Origin: Rhodobiaceae bacterium UBA7804
GTDB lineage: Bacteria > Pseudomonadota > Alphaproteobacteria > Parvibaculales > Parvibaculaceae
Assembly: GCA_002480495.1 (NCBI GenBank)
Contig: DLCG01000009.1
Location: forward strand, 150,473 to 214,472
Reading direction: 5' to 3'
DNA: 64,000 nucleotides
The position numbers and the translations under genes are program-made. Below the pieces are notes generated by a model that ran no database searches, was not told the origin of the DNA, and worked only from the letters and a program-made list of their open reading frames with translations. The first letter of the stretch is position 1, and every line of letters begins with the position of its first letter. This document shows positions 33,637-42,277 of the stretch, piece by piece.

Positions 33637-36093
33637 TCAAAGGGTTGACGCGAACGAGCTCCACTTGCCCGCGCCGAGGTAGCGCGAGGCAGAGGATCCG
33701 CTCACATGGATGGCGAAGACGTGAAGCCATCCATTCTCGACTAGTTGCCGGAGCATCTCGTGTTTCCGGATGACCTTCGAAATTTCTTCCTGTGGCGCCT
33801 GAACGAGAACATTCAGGCGCATCGGCTCATGCTGGAGCCCTACTCCATCACTCACGGACTGGAGCGCGAGACCGGTTTTGAGGTCGCCACCGTTCCCTTC
33901 GAGGACACCGAAGGCGCCGACCACATTGTGCAGCACCTTGTTTCCCGCGCCGTGGACCCTGTTGTTAACGACGGAGCCGTAGTACTGCAGGTTGATCCAG
34001 CTCGCCACGATGACGGGAGCGGTCATTATGAGCTCAAGCACGGCAAAGTTCCGATCCTTCTGCCAGTCATAACTATGCAGGAAGGTACGCCCCCGAAGAT
34101 CGAGTCCTCTGGAGACATGCCGCGGCGCCGCGATGAAGGCGGCACAGCCAGCGAGTCCCCATTCCGGTCTGGTCTGAGACCAGTCCCGGCTGCGTTGCCG
34201 AATGGCGTCGGAGACCTTGGGCGAAGCAGGAAGGCCGAGCCGTGCCGCGCGTTCCAGTCTTGTCCGCTCGCCCGCTCTGGCCAGCAGGTCCTTCAACCAG
34301 GAAATCTCGGAGGCGAGCGCGGCTGGAACCTCCTCTTCATCCATCAATGTGACTTCGTCTGTCGCCGTATTGTGAAGCGCGGCCAGGAAATATGTTCCGC
34401 CGGGGATTTCGATTCCACGGGCTGCGAGAGCGGTTCTGACCGCTCCGTCATTCAGCAACGTCGCAGCAACGCGTGCATTGATATCGCCGGCGTGACCTCC
34501 ACAGGCACCGCAGTCGAGGCCTGCGGCATGGGGATTGTTGACACTCGCCGAACCGTGACCCGTCAACACGACAAGCGGAGCGAAGGAGCTCGTGAGAGAC
34601 ATTCCCCGCAGCACGCTTTCCGCCAGCTTCGTCCGCTGTTCGACAGTAAGCGCCTCTGCCGTTCCATCGGGTTGTCTGGCGTGCAAGACCGGCTTGAACC
34701 TCGCACGACCGTCCTCAAGGCCAATGGCGGTGGCGTCCGGCACCGGCCGCGTCCACCCCATCATGTCGGTCACGAGCTTCGCCGCATAGGTGAGGCCCAG
34801 CGTCTCGACAAAGGGGAACATGGAGACAGTGGATAGTTTGAACTGTTTCCAGAGCCGCGCCTTCACGCCCGCATTCTGGTGTCTGGCGCAGGCAGAGTCG
34901 TGCCGGTGTTCCCCGTCGTCCGGATATTCTTCCGTTACCGTGAACCCCGGCGCGAGAAGGACCGGACACTGCGCGTCGGCCGCCATCCAGCCTGCCCGCC
35001 GATACTCGAGAGGAATGCCGAAGAAACCGGCGAACCCGTTGGTTTCAATATCCGGCGACAGAACTTCGAGAGACCGGCGGAATACTTCCGAGCGGACATC
35101 GATACAGAAGAAGATGTTGGCTCTGGCCGCCTGGCCTGCGGCCGCCTTTCCATCGGCGGCAAAGAGCGTCTGGAAGAGTTCCCTCTGGTATCCGAGTTCA
35201 TAAGCCTCCTGGCAGGCGAGCGGGTTCTCCCTGAACGCTTCCTCCCTTACCAACGCGAGGCCGACGGCTTGCCGCTTCCCCCCGCGCTGGAGGAAGAAGG
35301 CATCCCATGCGAGCAGGATCGCGAGAAAGCCGGTCATCGCCTCGCCGTCCTTACCCTGCAGACCGCACTGCCAGTCCTTGTAGCGGGCATAGCTCGACCA
35401 GCCCGGTACCGTCATGAGGAGACGATGCAGGTAGGCGCTGCAGTCTTCCGAGTTCAGATCGAGGGCGCGAGCGCAAAGGACGATCGCATCCTCTGCTGCT
35501 TCCGGCATGGCGAGGACATGTCGCCGGAAGCCATTCAGCCCCGCGATTTCGGGAGCCTTGTCTCTGGAAGCCATCAGGCGCCATGCCTGGTAGAGCGGCT
35601 TACCCCTCCAGGGCATTCCAATCGGTGCCTGGCCTTCATCCCAGTAGGCGGATGCGAAGTGAGATATCTGCTCGACAACAAGCCGCCGCCAATCCTTGCC
35701 ATCCAGCGCCGTCGCGACGTCGATCGCCGTCTCCGTTGTGCCTTTGGCGCCGGCCGGGATGTTCGTCCTTGTCGACGATAATGTAATCGAGGCAGAGAGA
35801 GCGGCCTTCAGATCGGATTCCGCGATCCGTCCTTCGGCGAGCGCTTCGTCATAGAACCGCTGTGGCATGAAGAGAGAACCGGCACCCGCGCGGCGAAGCA
35901 TGGCGTCAGCCTCTTCGACCGCAAACTTGCTCAATCCCAGATAGGGATTTACCGCCACGAAATCCTTGAGCGGCCATACCGGCGCGATCAGAGACGATGC
36001 TTCTTTCACCGATGCCATGATCGCGTGGGGAGAGAAACATTGAGGCTCCACTGACATTTCGCTCGAAGACTCTTTCGGTGCGTGCATATTCAT
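33637..36093 (-). CDS. dabA: DabA, inorganic-carbon transporter subunit (DUF2309/UPF0753)
   Basis: An 818-residue DUF2309 protein. The beta-carbonic-anhydrase-like zinc site is intact: Cys330 and Asp332 in FFCIDVRSE, His513 in GHGSAS and Cys528 in LDCGACGG, with the same 15-residue His-Cys spacing as in Halothiobacillus DabA2 (C351, D353, H524, C539). DabA with DabB forms a cation-gradient-driven complex that traps CO2 as bicarbonate in the cytoplasm. The gene lies four bases behind dabB and 15 bases before cysD, a tight operon. GAAAGGGAAC precedes the ATG at 36093. An autotrophic or anaplerotic role cannot be told from this window. Confidence 0.92.
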   Translation of the reverse strand: MNMHAPKESSSEMSVEPQCFSPHAIMASVKEASSLIAPVWPLKDFVAVNPYLGLSKFAVEEADAMLRRAGAGSLFMPQRFYDEALAEGRIAESDLKAALSASITLSSTRTNIPAGAKGTTETAIDVATALDGKDWRRLVVEQISHFASAYWDEGQAPIGMPWRGKPLYQAWRLMASRDKAPEIAGLNGFRRHVLAMPEAAEDAIVLCARALDLNSEDCSAYLHRLLMTVPGWSSYARYKDWQCGLQGKDGEAMTGFLAILLAWDAFFLQRGGKRQAVGLALVREEAFRENPLACQEAYELGYQRELFQTLFAADGKAAAGQAARANIFFCIDVRSEVFRRSLEVLSPDIETNGFAGFFGIPLEYRRAGWMAADAQCPVLLAPGFTVTEEYPDDGEHRHDSACARHQNAGVKARLWKQFKLSTVSMFPFVETLGLTYAAKLVTDMMGWTRPVPDATAIGLEDGRARFKPVLHARQPDGTAEALTVEQRTKLAESVLRGMSLTSSFAPLVVLTGHGSASVNNPHAAGLDCGACGGHAGDINARVAATLLNDGAVRTALAARGIEIPGGTYFLAALHNTATDEVTLMDEEEVPAALASEISWLKDLLARAGERTRLERAARLGLPASPKVSDAIRQRSRDWSQTRPEWGLAGCAAFIAAPRHVSRGLDLRGRTFLHSYDWQKDRNFAVLELIMTAPVIVASWINLQYYGSVVNNRVHGAGNKVLHNVVGAFGVLEGNGGDLKTGLALQSVSDGVGLQHEPMRLNVLVQAPQEEISKVIRKHEMLRQLVENGWLHVFAIHVSGSSASRYLGAGKWSSFASTL

Positions 36094-36097
36094 CGCT

Positions 36098-37669
36098 TCA
36101 GTTCCCTTTCAACGGAGCTGAGTGGTTATTGAGCGATCCGACCAACCGGTCGAAAGCCGTATTGACGTAGAAGCCGTGCCGGAGGGGGACGTAGAGGTGC
36201 CAAAGCCATGCAGGCGGATGGCCGGAACGCGCCGAGAGCTGCATCCACCACGTTGCGCAGAAGCCTCCGATAACGATCAGCGCGACAACAGGGGAGACCG
36301 GCGCCGAGAGAGGTAAGGTTTGCGAGAGCAGCCAGGCCGCAGCGCCCTGTATGGCGAAATAGACCAGGGCGACAGTGGCGAGCTGGGCCATAAACCCCAC
36401 CAGAGGTCCGCCCCGCAGCATCGTTCCGCCCGACAAGAGCAACTGCAGAAGTGCGCCGCCGAGAACGAAGGCAAGCAAGATGGGTGTTCTCGTCTCTTCC
36501 CAGGCAAGCGCGAGTCCGGCGAAGATCGCACCCGAGACGAGAACCATGACCGGCGCCACTCGCAAAGCCGCCTGCCTTTCCACTGACGCAGCAGGCGAGG
36601 CGATGACGTCCAGCTTCGCAACATCGAGCGCGCTGCCCGCCGAGAGGAAGGCATGCGCCTTGTAAAGCGAGTGGGCGACAAGATGCACCAGCGCGGCCGA
36701 GAAGGCGCCGAGGCCGCACTGCAGAAGCATGAAACCCATTTGTGCAATCGTGGAGTAGGCAAGGGATACCTTCACGCTGCTTTGCACGAGCATGCAGAGA
36801 GATCCGAAGAGCGCGGTGGCGAGACCGATGAGCGCGACGGCAATCATCGCCGTTTCGTTGAGCACCAGCACATCCGCGAAGCGGATCAGCAGGAAGCCGC
36901 CAGCGTTGATGATGCCCGCATGCAACAAGGCGGAGACCGGGGTCGGCGTCTCCATCACTTCCGGAAGCCAGCCGTGGAACGGGAACTGTGCGGATTTCAG
37001 CAAGGCGGCAAGCGCTACAAGGAAGGTTGCCGCGATCGTGGCGCCGGACGTAGCGCCGGCTTCGGTGCCGGCGGCCTCGATGATGCGGGCGATATCGAGC
37101 GTGCCGAACTGCAGATACAGGAGGACACTTGCGGCAACGAGAGAAGCATCGCTTGCCCGGGCGATGAGAAATTTCTTGTGCGCGGCGAGCCGGGCCGCAG
37201 GCCGTTCGGGATAGAAGACAAGCAGTTTGTGGAGGACCAGGCTTGTCGCGATCCAGGCGAGCGTGAGCATGACGAGATTGCCCGAAAGGATCAGAAGCTG
37301 GACGGCGGCGAGCACGATACAGAGCCGCCGCATGAAGGCTCCCTGCCCAGGGTCCCCGTCGAGATAGTTACGGCTGTACTGGATCACGACGGCGCCGATG
37401 AAGGAGACGAGCGCGAAAACGGTGACACTCACCGGGTCCAGCAGGAGATCGACTCCGGCAACCCCGGACAAGACGAGCCGGTGTCCCGGCGTCAGAACGC
37501 AGAGAACAACCGCAAAAAGGGCACCGCCCAGGGCAATGACCGAAGCGACACGGCTCGCGAGAAGGGCTCCGGTGCCATTCCGGCCGTTCCCCGGAGGCAC
37601 AATTCCGGCGACCAGAAATCCGACCGGTCCAGCCAGGGCGACGATGAAGAGAATATCCGTAAACGACAT
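36098..37669 (-). CDS. dabB: DabB, proton-antiporter-like membrane subunit (NuoL/MrpA family)
   Basis: A 523-residue, about 13-helix protein of the complex I NuoL/MrpA antiporter family. The core signature is present as QFPFHGWLPEVMETPTPVSALLHAG, with the conserved Glu and Pro-Thr-Pro, preceded by a Lys-bearing helix (AALLKSAQFPF) and followed by SSVKVSLAYSTIAQMGFM. It is shorter than NuoL (about 610), as is typical of DabB. It should couple H+ or Na+ flow to CO2 hydration by DabA. ATG at 37669 has GGGAG at eight bases. First gene of the operon, divergent from the LysR gene. Confidence 0.9.
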   Translation of the reverse strand: MSFTDILFIVALAGPVGFLVAGIVPPGNGRNGTGALLASRVASVIALGGALFAVVLCVLTPGHRLVLSGVAGVDLLLDPVSVTVFALVSFIGAVVIQYSRNYLDGDPGQGAFMRRLCIVLAAVQLLILSGNLVMLTLAWIATSLVLHKLLVFYPERPAARLAAHKKFLIARASDASLVAASVLLYLQFGTLDIARIIEAAGTEAGATSGATIAATFLVALAALLKSAQFPFHGWLPEVMETPTPVSALLHAGIINAGGFLLIRFADVLVLNETAMIAVALIGLATALFGSLCMLVQSSVKVSLAYSTIAQMGFMLLQCGLGAFSAALVHLVAHSLYKAHAFLSAGSALDVAKLDVIASPAASVERQAALRVAPVMVLVSGAIFAGLALAWEETRTPILLAFVLGGALLQLLLSGGTMLRGGPLVGFMAQLATVALVYFAIQGAAAWLLSQTLPLSAPVSPVVALIVIGGFCATWWMQLSARSGHPPAWLWHLYVPLRHGFYVNTAFDRLVGSLNNHSAPLKGN

Positions 37670-37738
37670 TGATGGCTCCCTCATGAATGCCGTCGACGGA
37701 TAGAGGAGGCCGCGATATATTAAAAATAGAAAGAATGA

Positions 37739-37768
37739 ATATAATTGATACAAAAAAGAGAATTATAT
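37739..37768. promoter_or_regulatory. AT-rich palindrome in the dabB-lysR divergent promoter
   Basis: ATATAATT (37739-37746) and AATTATAT (37761-37768) form a perfect 8-bp inverted repeat, the right arm touching the lysR start codon at 37767. The surrounding 97-base divergent region is strikingly AT-rich for this genome. A LysR-type autoregulatory site that also drives dabB is likely. Confidence 0.5.
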
Positions 37769-38639
37769 GGCCGCGCTGAACTACCGCCATCTGCGATATT
37801 TCCAGGTCGTCGCTCATGAGGGGAATCTCACGCGGGCTGCACAAAAACTGAACCTCGCGCAATCGGCCCTGTCCGTTCAGATTCAGAAACTCGAAGAACA
37901 AATCGGTCATGAACTCTTCGAGCGGCGGGGCAGAACACTTGTGCTGACGGAGGCCGGCCGGATCGCGCTCGATTACGCGGACGAGATTTTCCGCTCCGGC
38001 GACGATCTTCTGACCCGTCTTTCGGGGCTCTCCACCAATGAACGCCAGGCCCTTCGAGTGGGAGCTATCGCGACCCTCTCACGCAATTTCCAGATCAGCT
38101 TCTTGAACCCGGTATTGCAGAGAGACGATGTCGAACTTGTGATCCACTCGGGAAACCTGCGGGACCTGCTTTCCCAACTGGAAGCGCACGCTCTGGACGT
38201 CGTGCTCTGCAATCAGGCCCCTCTGAGAGATTCGAAATCTCCCTGGATCAACCATCTCATTTCCAAGCAGCCGCTGAGCCTGGTAGGCCCAAAGGCGATC
38301 AGGAAGAGAAGATTGTCGCTGGAAAAACTGCTGGCGGAATATCCGGTGGTGCTTCCGGGACATGAAAGCGGCATCAGGCCCGGCGTCGATGCCCTTTTCG
38401 AAAGAACAGGCATTCGCCCGGTCATAGCCGCCGAAGTCGACGATATGGCCATGCTGCGTCTGGTGGCGCGTGAAGGAATGGGGTTGGCGATCCTCCCGCC
38501 AATCGTCGTCCGGGATGAGTTGGAAAGCGGCCTGCTGGCGGAACTCGCCGTGCTCGATGATGTGTTCGAGGAGTTCTACGCAATCACATTGAAGCGCCGG
38601 TTCCCAAACCCTCTGCTGAAAGAGGTCCTTGCGCGTTGA
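37767..38639 (+). CDS. LysR family regulator (NhaR-like), divergent from dab operon
   Basis: A 290-residue LysR-type regulator. The winged HTH reads YRHLRYFQVVAHEGNLTRAAQKLNLAQSALSVQIQKLEEQIG (about residues 6-48), with FERRGRTLVLTEAG after it, a form close to the NhaR branch that controls cation antiporters. The effector domain runs from about 90. Divergent placement 97 bases from dabB strongly suggests that it controls the dab operon, possibly sensing an ion or carbon signal. AAAGAG lies eight bases before the ATG, inside a palindrome. Confidence 0.88.
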   Translation: MAALNYRHLRYFQVVAHEGNLTRAAQKLNLAQSALSVQIQKLEEQIGHELFERRGRTLVLTEAGRIALDYADEIFRSGDDLLTRLSGLSTNERQALRVGAIATLSRNFQISFLNPVLQRDDVELVIHSGNLRDLLSQLEAHALDVVLCNQAPLRDSKSPWINHLISKQPLSLVGPKAIRKRRLSLEKLLAEYPVVLPGHESGIRPGVDALFERTGIRPVIAAEVDDMAMLRLVAREGMGLAILPPIVVRDELESGLLAELAVLDDVFEEFYAITLKRRFPNPLLKEVLAR

Positions 38640-38767
38640 GCTCCGTCATCGCCCCCTCGACACCAACGTGCAGTTCCGTTTGGGCGGATGCGGGTTTGCC
38701 GGGCGGCTCAACAGTACCGACGGTGAAGGAGACGGCCAGCCAAACCAGCCAGAGTTCTTGATGTTAT

Positions 38768-38841
38768 TGGAGCGGGTGAAGGGAATCGAACCCTCGTCGT
38801 AAGCTTGGGAAGCTTCTGCTCTACCATTGAGCTACACCCGC
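38768..38841 (-). tRNA. tRNA-Gly (anticodon CCC)
   Basis: A 74-base cloverleaf on the minus strand: acceptor GCGGGTG/CACCCGC, D-arm GCTC...GAGC, anticodon stem GAAGC/GCTTA around loop TTCCCAA (anticodon CCC), variable loop of four, T-arm GAGGG-TTCGATT-CCCTT and an encoded CCA. The first anticodon-stem pair is G-A, a mismatch. The 3' end faces the lysR-dab cluster. Confidence 0.93.
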
Positions 38842-38885
38842 CCGGCTCCGATTAGTTACGGTTTCGGCGGCGTTTTCGCAAGGGG

Positions 38886-39905
38886 TTACCAGCGGTTGCG
38901 GACCTCTTCGGCAAAGCCCAGCAGGTCCCTCACCTCGATGCGACGGCCATCGTCCAGCACGGCCACGCCGGAGAAGCGGCCAAAGACCTGATGCTGGATC
39001 GAGCGCAGCAGCTTCATATCCACCGCGCTGTGCCGGTCGATGATCGGCTCGAAGGTCATCTCGAAGCGGCCGTCATTGCTCGTAAAGGACCAGGGGGCGC
39101 CATCGAAGGTTCCTTCAGGAAGGTGAAAGGTCACGCGGTCGAACTTGTGGGCACGCCCATCGAAGAAGATCATGTTTTCCGACGCTGCCGAGGTGTCGCC
39201 GAAACCGTATCCGATATTGAAGCCGAATGGCTTTCCCTCGGCCATGCCCGACGCCGAACCCCAGTACCAGACATTGTCGTATGTCCAGACGCCGCGGCCC
39301 CAGTCGAGTACGCCGAAGGCTGATGACGGCTCGAAGGCAAAGTCTTCACCGCCAACCGAAACATGACCCTCCGCAGGCATGCAGTTGATTTTCTGATTGT
39401 AATAGAAGGCACGGGGCGCGCCGGCGAAGGGCGTCGCGATGACCATGCGGTCCATTGGCGGCTGGCTCAGAAAGAGGTCCGCCTTGAGCCCCTTTCCCTT
39501 TCCGAAGCCGGGACAATCTATCGAGAGCCGCCGACCGCCCGGCGCATGCCGGATGGCCATCCAGATCTTCGGATGATGCTGATCGATATCTCCTGCGTCC
39601 GCGCTGCCGGGAAGCTTCATGCGGCCACGGGGAAGAAGCGTCACGATACTCTCTTCTGTCGCCTGTGGCGCCTCGAAGTCGAGCCACGTAACGCCGAGCA
39701 GGCCCATATAGCCATTGTCGGCGACGACGCAGGCAAGGCCGTAGCGCCCGGCAAGGACGCAGTAATAATCCCATTCCTTGATGCGGTACCAGGGCGCGCC
39801 GATCGCCGCGCGGCTATAGCGGCGCACCTCCCGCCGCGCCCAGCCAGCCTCCACAAGACGGCCTTCGTCATCCAGAAGATCGCCTTCGGTCAATTCGTGC
39901 TGCAT
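38886..39905 (-). CDS. DUF2804 family protein
   Basis: A 339-residue soluble protein of the DUF2804 family, recognised by YNQKINCMPAEGHVSVGG and by SSAFGVLDWGRGVWTY, which recall a lipocalin-like/AttH beta domain found near hydroxysteroid or carotenoid proteins. The function is not established. It is adjacent to and divergent from a radical SAM gene, with only 89 bases between starts. No signal peptide. Confidence 0.8.
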   Translation of the reverse strand: MQHELTEGDLLDDEGRLVEAGWARREVRRYSRAAIGAPWYRIKEWDYYCVLAGRYGLACVVADNGYMGLLGVTWLDFEAPQATEESIVTLLPRGRMKLPGSADAGDIDQHHPKIWMAIRHAPGGRRLSIDCPGFGKGKGLKADLFLSQPPMDRMVIATPFAGAPRAFYYNQKINCMPAEGHVSVGGEDFAFEPSSAFGVLDWGRGVWTYDNVWYWGSASGMAEGKPFGFNIGYGFGDTSAASENMIFFDGRAHKFDRVTFHLPEGTFDGAPWSFTSNDGRFEMTFEPIIDRHSAVDMKLLRSIQHQVFGRFSGVAVLDDGRRIEVRDLLGFAEEVRNRW

Positions 39906-39994
39906 TTCGCCCCCCTGCTTTTTTCACGGGAAGACTACCAGTCCTCCCGGATTTGTGAATGGCGGCGTAGCGGCACGGTGCTAGCCTTCGCCCC

Positions 39995-40945
39995 ATGAAC
40001 GACGCCACACCGATCAAGTTCAGCCACCCCGACATTACCGCCAAGGGCGAGGCGCGGGCTTCCGTCACATTCCGGCGGCTCGAGACGCTGTGGATCAACA
40101 CGGGCACGCTCTGCAATATCGAATGCGCGAATTGCTACATCCATTCCAGTCCGACCGAGGACCGGCTCGTCTATTTCACCGCTGAAGATGCGGCGCGCCT
40201 TTATGACGAAGCGGCGGACCTTGCGCGGGAGAGCGGCGGCGGACTTCCCGAGATCGGCTTCACGGGCGGGGAGCCCTTCATGAACCCCGACATGCTCGCC
40301 ATGGCGAAGGATGCGCTTTCCCGGGGTCATGACGTGCTGATCCTCACCAATGCCATGCAACCGATGATGCGGCCGAAGGTGAAGCAGGGTCTTCTTGCAT
40401 TGCGGGAGAGATTCGGGCGGGCGCTCAAACTGCGCGTCAGCATCGACCACTATACGGAAGCGCTGCACGATACGGAGCGCGGTGCGGGGAGCTTCGCCAG
40501 GACGATGGAGGGGCTGCGCTGGCTCGCGGAGAACGGGTTTTCGCTCGCCGTCGCCGGACGCACCACCTCCGGCGAGGAGGAGGAGGAAGAGCGGGCGGGC
40601 TATGCCGCACTCTTCGCCCAGCAAGGCATTGCGCTCGATGCCACCGATCCGGCCGCCCTTATCCTCTTTCCCGAGATGGATGAGAACGCGGAAGTCCCCG
40701 AGATCACCACCGCCTGCTGGGGCATCCTTCACAAGGACCCGGCCGACATGATGTGCGCGACGAGCCGCATGGCGGTGAGGCGGAAAGGTGCATCGGCCCC
40801 CGTCCTCGTTGCCTGCACGCTGCTGCCCGACGACCCACAGTTCGAAATGGGCGGCACGCTGCGCGAAAGCCTCTCGCCAGTGAAGCTCAATCATCCGCAT
40901 TGCGCGAAATTCTGTGTGCTGGGCGGGGCAAGCTGTTCGGCCTGA
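39995..40945 (+). CDS. Radical SAM protein with Cys-rich C-terminus
   Basis: A 316-residue radical SAM enzyme. The 4Fe-4S motif CxxxCxxC is CNIECANC (about residues 40-47), followed by IGFTGGEPFMNPD, the GGE motif that binds the SAM amino group. The C-terminal part contains further Cys (about residue 249 in TTACWG, then MMCAT, ACTLLP and HCAKFCVLGGASC), enough for an auxiliary cluster as in SPASM-like enzymes. The chemistry and substrate are unknown. Divergent neighbour of DUF2804. Confidence 0.82.
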   Translation: MNDATPIKFSHPDITAKGEARASVTFRRLETLWINTGTLCNIECANCYIHSSPTEDRLVYFTAEDAARLYDEAADLARESGGGLPEIGFTGGEPFMNPDMLAMAKDALSRGHDVLILTNAMQPMMRPKVKQGLLALRERFGRALKLRVSIDHYTEALHDTERGAGSFARTMEGLRWLAENGFSLAVAGRTTSGEEEEEERAGYAALFAQQGIALDATDPAALILFPEMDENAEVPEITTACWGILHKDPADMMCATSRMAVRRKGASAPVLVACTLLPDDPQFEMGGTLRESLSPVKLNHPHCAKFCVLGGASCSA

Positions 40946-40978
40946 AAACACGACTGCGGCAGAATGTCTGACCGGTCC

Positions 40979-40996
40979 CATTGACCCAGGTCAATG
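40979..40996. promoter_or_regulatory. FNR/FixK-type palindrome
   Basis: CATTGACCCAGGTCAATG is a perfect 18-bp palindrome containing TTGACCCAGGTCAA, which fits the CRP/FNR-superfamily form TTGA-N6-TCAA (FixK/DNR boxes). It lies 73 bases before the start of the secreted-protein gene at 41069, a usual activator distance. Which FNR-type protein would bind is unknown. Confidence 0.55.
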
Positions 40997-41068
40997 AAGG
41001 GTACCGGACAGACCTTCAATCTCCTTCTCATGGACGGCAGGACTGCCCCATTTGCTAGGAGAAGAAAA

Positions 41069-41485
41069 ATGAAATCTGCAGCGCTTTTCTTGGTGGGACT
41101 TCTGTTTGCAGGCGTTCTTGCCGGCACGGCCAATGCGCAGGTCTATATGACTGGCGAAGAGGTTGCGAAGCTCGTTACCGGCAATACGATCGAGGGCCGC
41201 TACCGTGAATGCGGAGTAGGCCGGAATGATTTTCGCGAGTATTACGACGCCGAAGGACGCATCCGCGGCGAAGAACGCGCCTGCCGTATGGCCGGCAACT
41301 GGACCAAATATACCGGCGAGTGGGAAGTGAAGGACGGCAAGTTCTGCGTCTCCCTCGGCTCCGGCCGCCAAAGCGGCTGCTTCGACTACAATGTCGACAG
41401 CGACGGGAAGCTGCACCGCTACAATGATGAAGGTGCGGCGGAAGTCGAATTCCAGATCTACGACGGAAACCCGAACCATCTTTGA
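41069..41485 (+). CDS. Small secreted protein, DUF995-like
   Basis: A 138-residue protein with a clean signal peptide ending ANA before QVYMTGEEV. The mature domain has four Cys (EC, AC, FC, GC), probably two disulfides, and an EGRYRECGVGRNDFREYYDAEGRIRG segment typical of small alphaproteobacterial secreted proteins of the DUF995 sort (tentative). AGGAGAAG sits just before the ATG. It is preceded by an FNR/FixK-type palindrome and ends at a bidirectional terminator, so it is a single-gene unit, perhaps induced at low oxygen. Confidence 0.68.
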   Translation: MKSAALFLVGLLFAGVLAGTANAQVYMTGEEVAKLVTGNTIEGRYRECGVGRNDFREYYDAEGRIRGEERACRMAGNWTKYTGEWEVKDGKFCVSLGSGRQSGCFDYNVDSDGKLHRYNDEGAAEVEFQIYDGNPNHL

Positions 41486-41500
41486 GATTCCGTCGAGATT

Positions 41501-41541
41501 GCGCGGCCGGTCGTTGCCCCCACCCCCTCCACCGGCCGCGC
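41501..41541. terminator. Bidirectional hairpin terminator
   Basis: GCGCGGCCGGT (41501-41511) pairs with ACCGGCCGCGC (41531-41541) over a 19-base loop, between the convergent secreted-protein and lrgB genes; a TTTT follows a few bases later on the plus strand. Confidence 0.6.
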
Positions 41542-41551
41542 ATCCCTTTTC

Positions 41552-42277
41552 TCACCCTGCAAAGGCGAGCCAGAGAAGAGGCAGGACAAGCGCTGTCACG
41601 ATTCCGTTCAGCGCCATGGCGACGCCGGAGAAGGTCCCGGCAACTTCATCTTCCTGAAAGGCGCGCGCGGTACCGATGCCATGCGCCGCGATGCCCATAG
41701 CGAAGCCCCGGGCGCGGGCATCGCGAATGCCCATTGCATTGAAGACAAACGCACCGAAGACGGCGCCGATGATGCCGGTGATGATAACGAAGGCGGCAGC
41801 GAGAGATGGAAACCCGCCGATTGCATCAGCTATCCCCATCGCGATTGGCGTCGTTACGGATTTCGGCGCCAGCGAGCGGATCGTCTCCACGCTCGCTCCC
41901 ATCGCATCGCCGATCAGCACAGCGGACAGAACGGCAACCGCAGAGCCCGCTACAAGCGATGCGGCCATCGGCAAAAGCGCCGGTCGCACACGGGCGAAGT
42001 TGCGATAGAGCGGCACGGCCAGCCCAACTGTTGCCGGACCGAGAAGCCAGATGAGCGCCTGCCCGCCCTGCTGGTAGTCGCCGACCCAGATATCCGCGCC
42101 CCATAGAAGACCGATGATCGGCGCGGATGCCAGAAGCACGGGGTTTGCGAGCGGCGTTCCTCCCAGCGCGCGTTGGATACGAAGCGCAAGATAGTAGAAG
42201 AAGAGCGTGACGAGTATCCAGAACCCCGCTTCCAGTACACGGTCCCAATAGATGAGCTTGATTCCGATATCGCTCAT
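41552..42277 (-). CDS. lrgB: LrgB family protein
   Basis: A 241-residue, about seven-helix membrane protein of the LrgB/CidB family. It contains the family's signature segment SVETIRSLAPKSVTTPIAMGIADAIGG and GIAAHGIGTARAFQ. LrgAB/CidAB systems modulate murein hydrolase export, and plant homologues export glycolate. ATG at 42277 has AGGAGGAC. Overlaps the lrgA stop by four bases, so it is a two-gene operon. Confidence 0.9.
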   Translation of the reverse strand: MSDIGIKLIYWDRVLEAGFWILVTLFFYYLALRIQRALGGTPLANPVLLASAPIIGLLWGADIWVGDYQQGGQALIWLLGPATVGLAVPLYRNFARVRPALLPMAASLVAGSAVAVLSAVLIGDAMGASVETIRSLAPKSVTTPIAMGIADAIGGFPSLAAAFVIITGIIGAVFGAFVFNAMGIRDARARGFAMGIAAHGIGTARAFQEDEVAGTFSGVAMALNGIVTALVLPLLWLAFAG

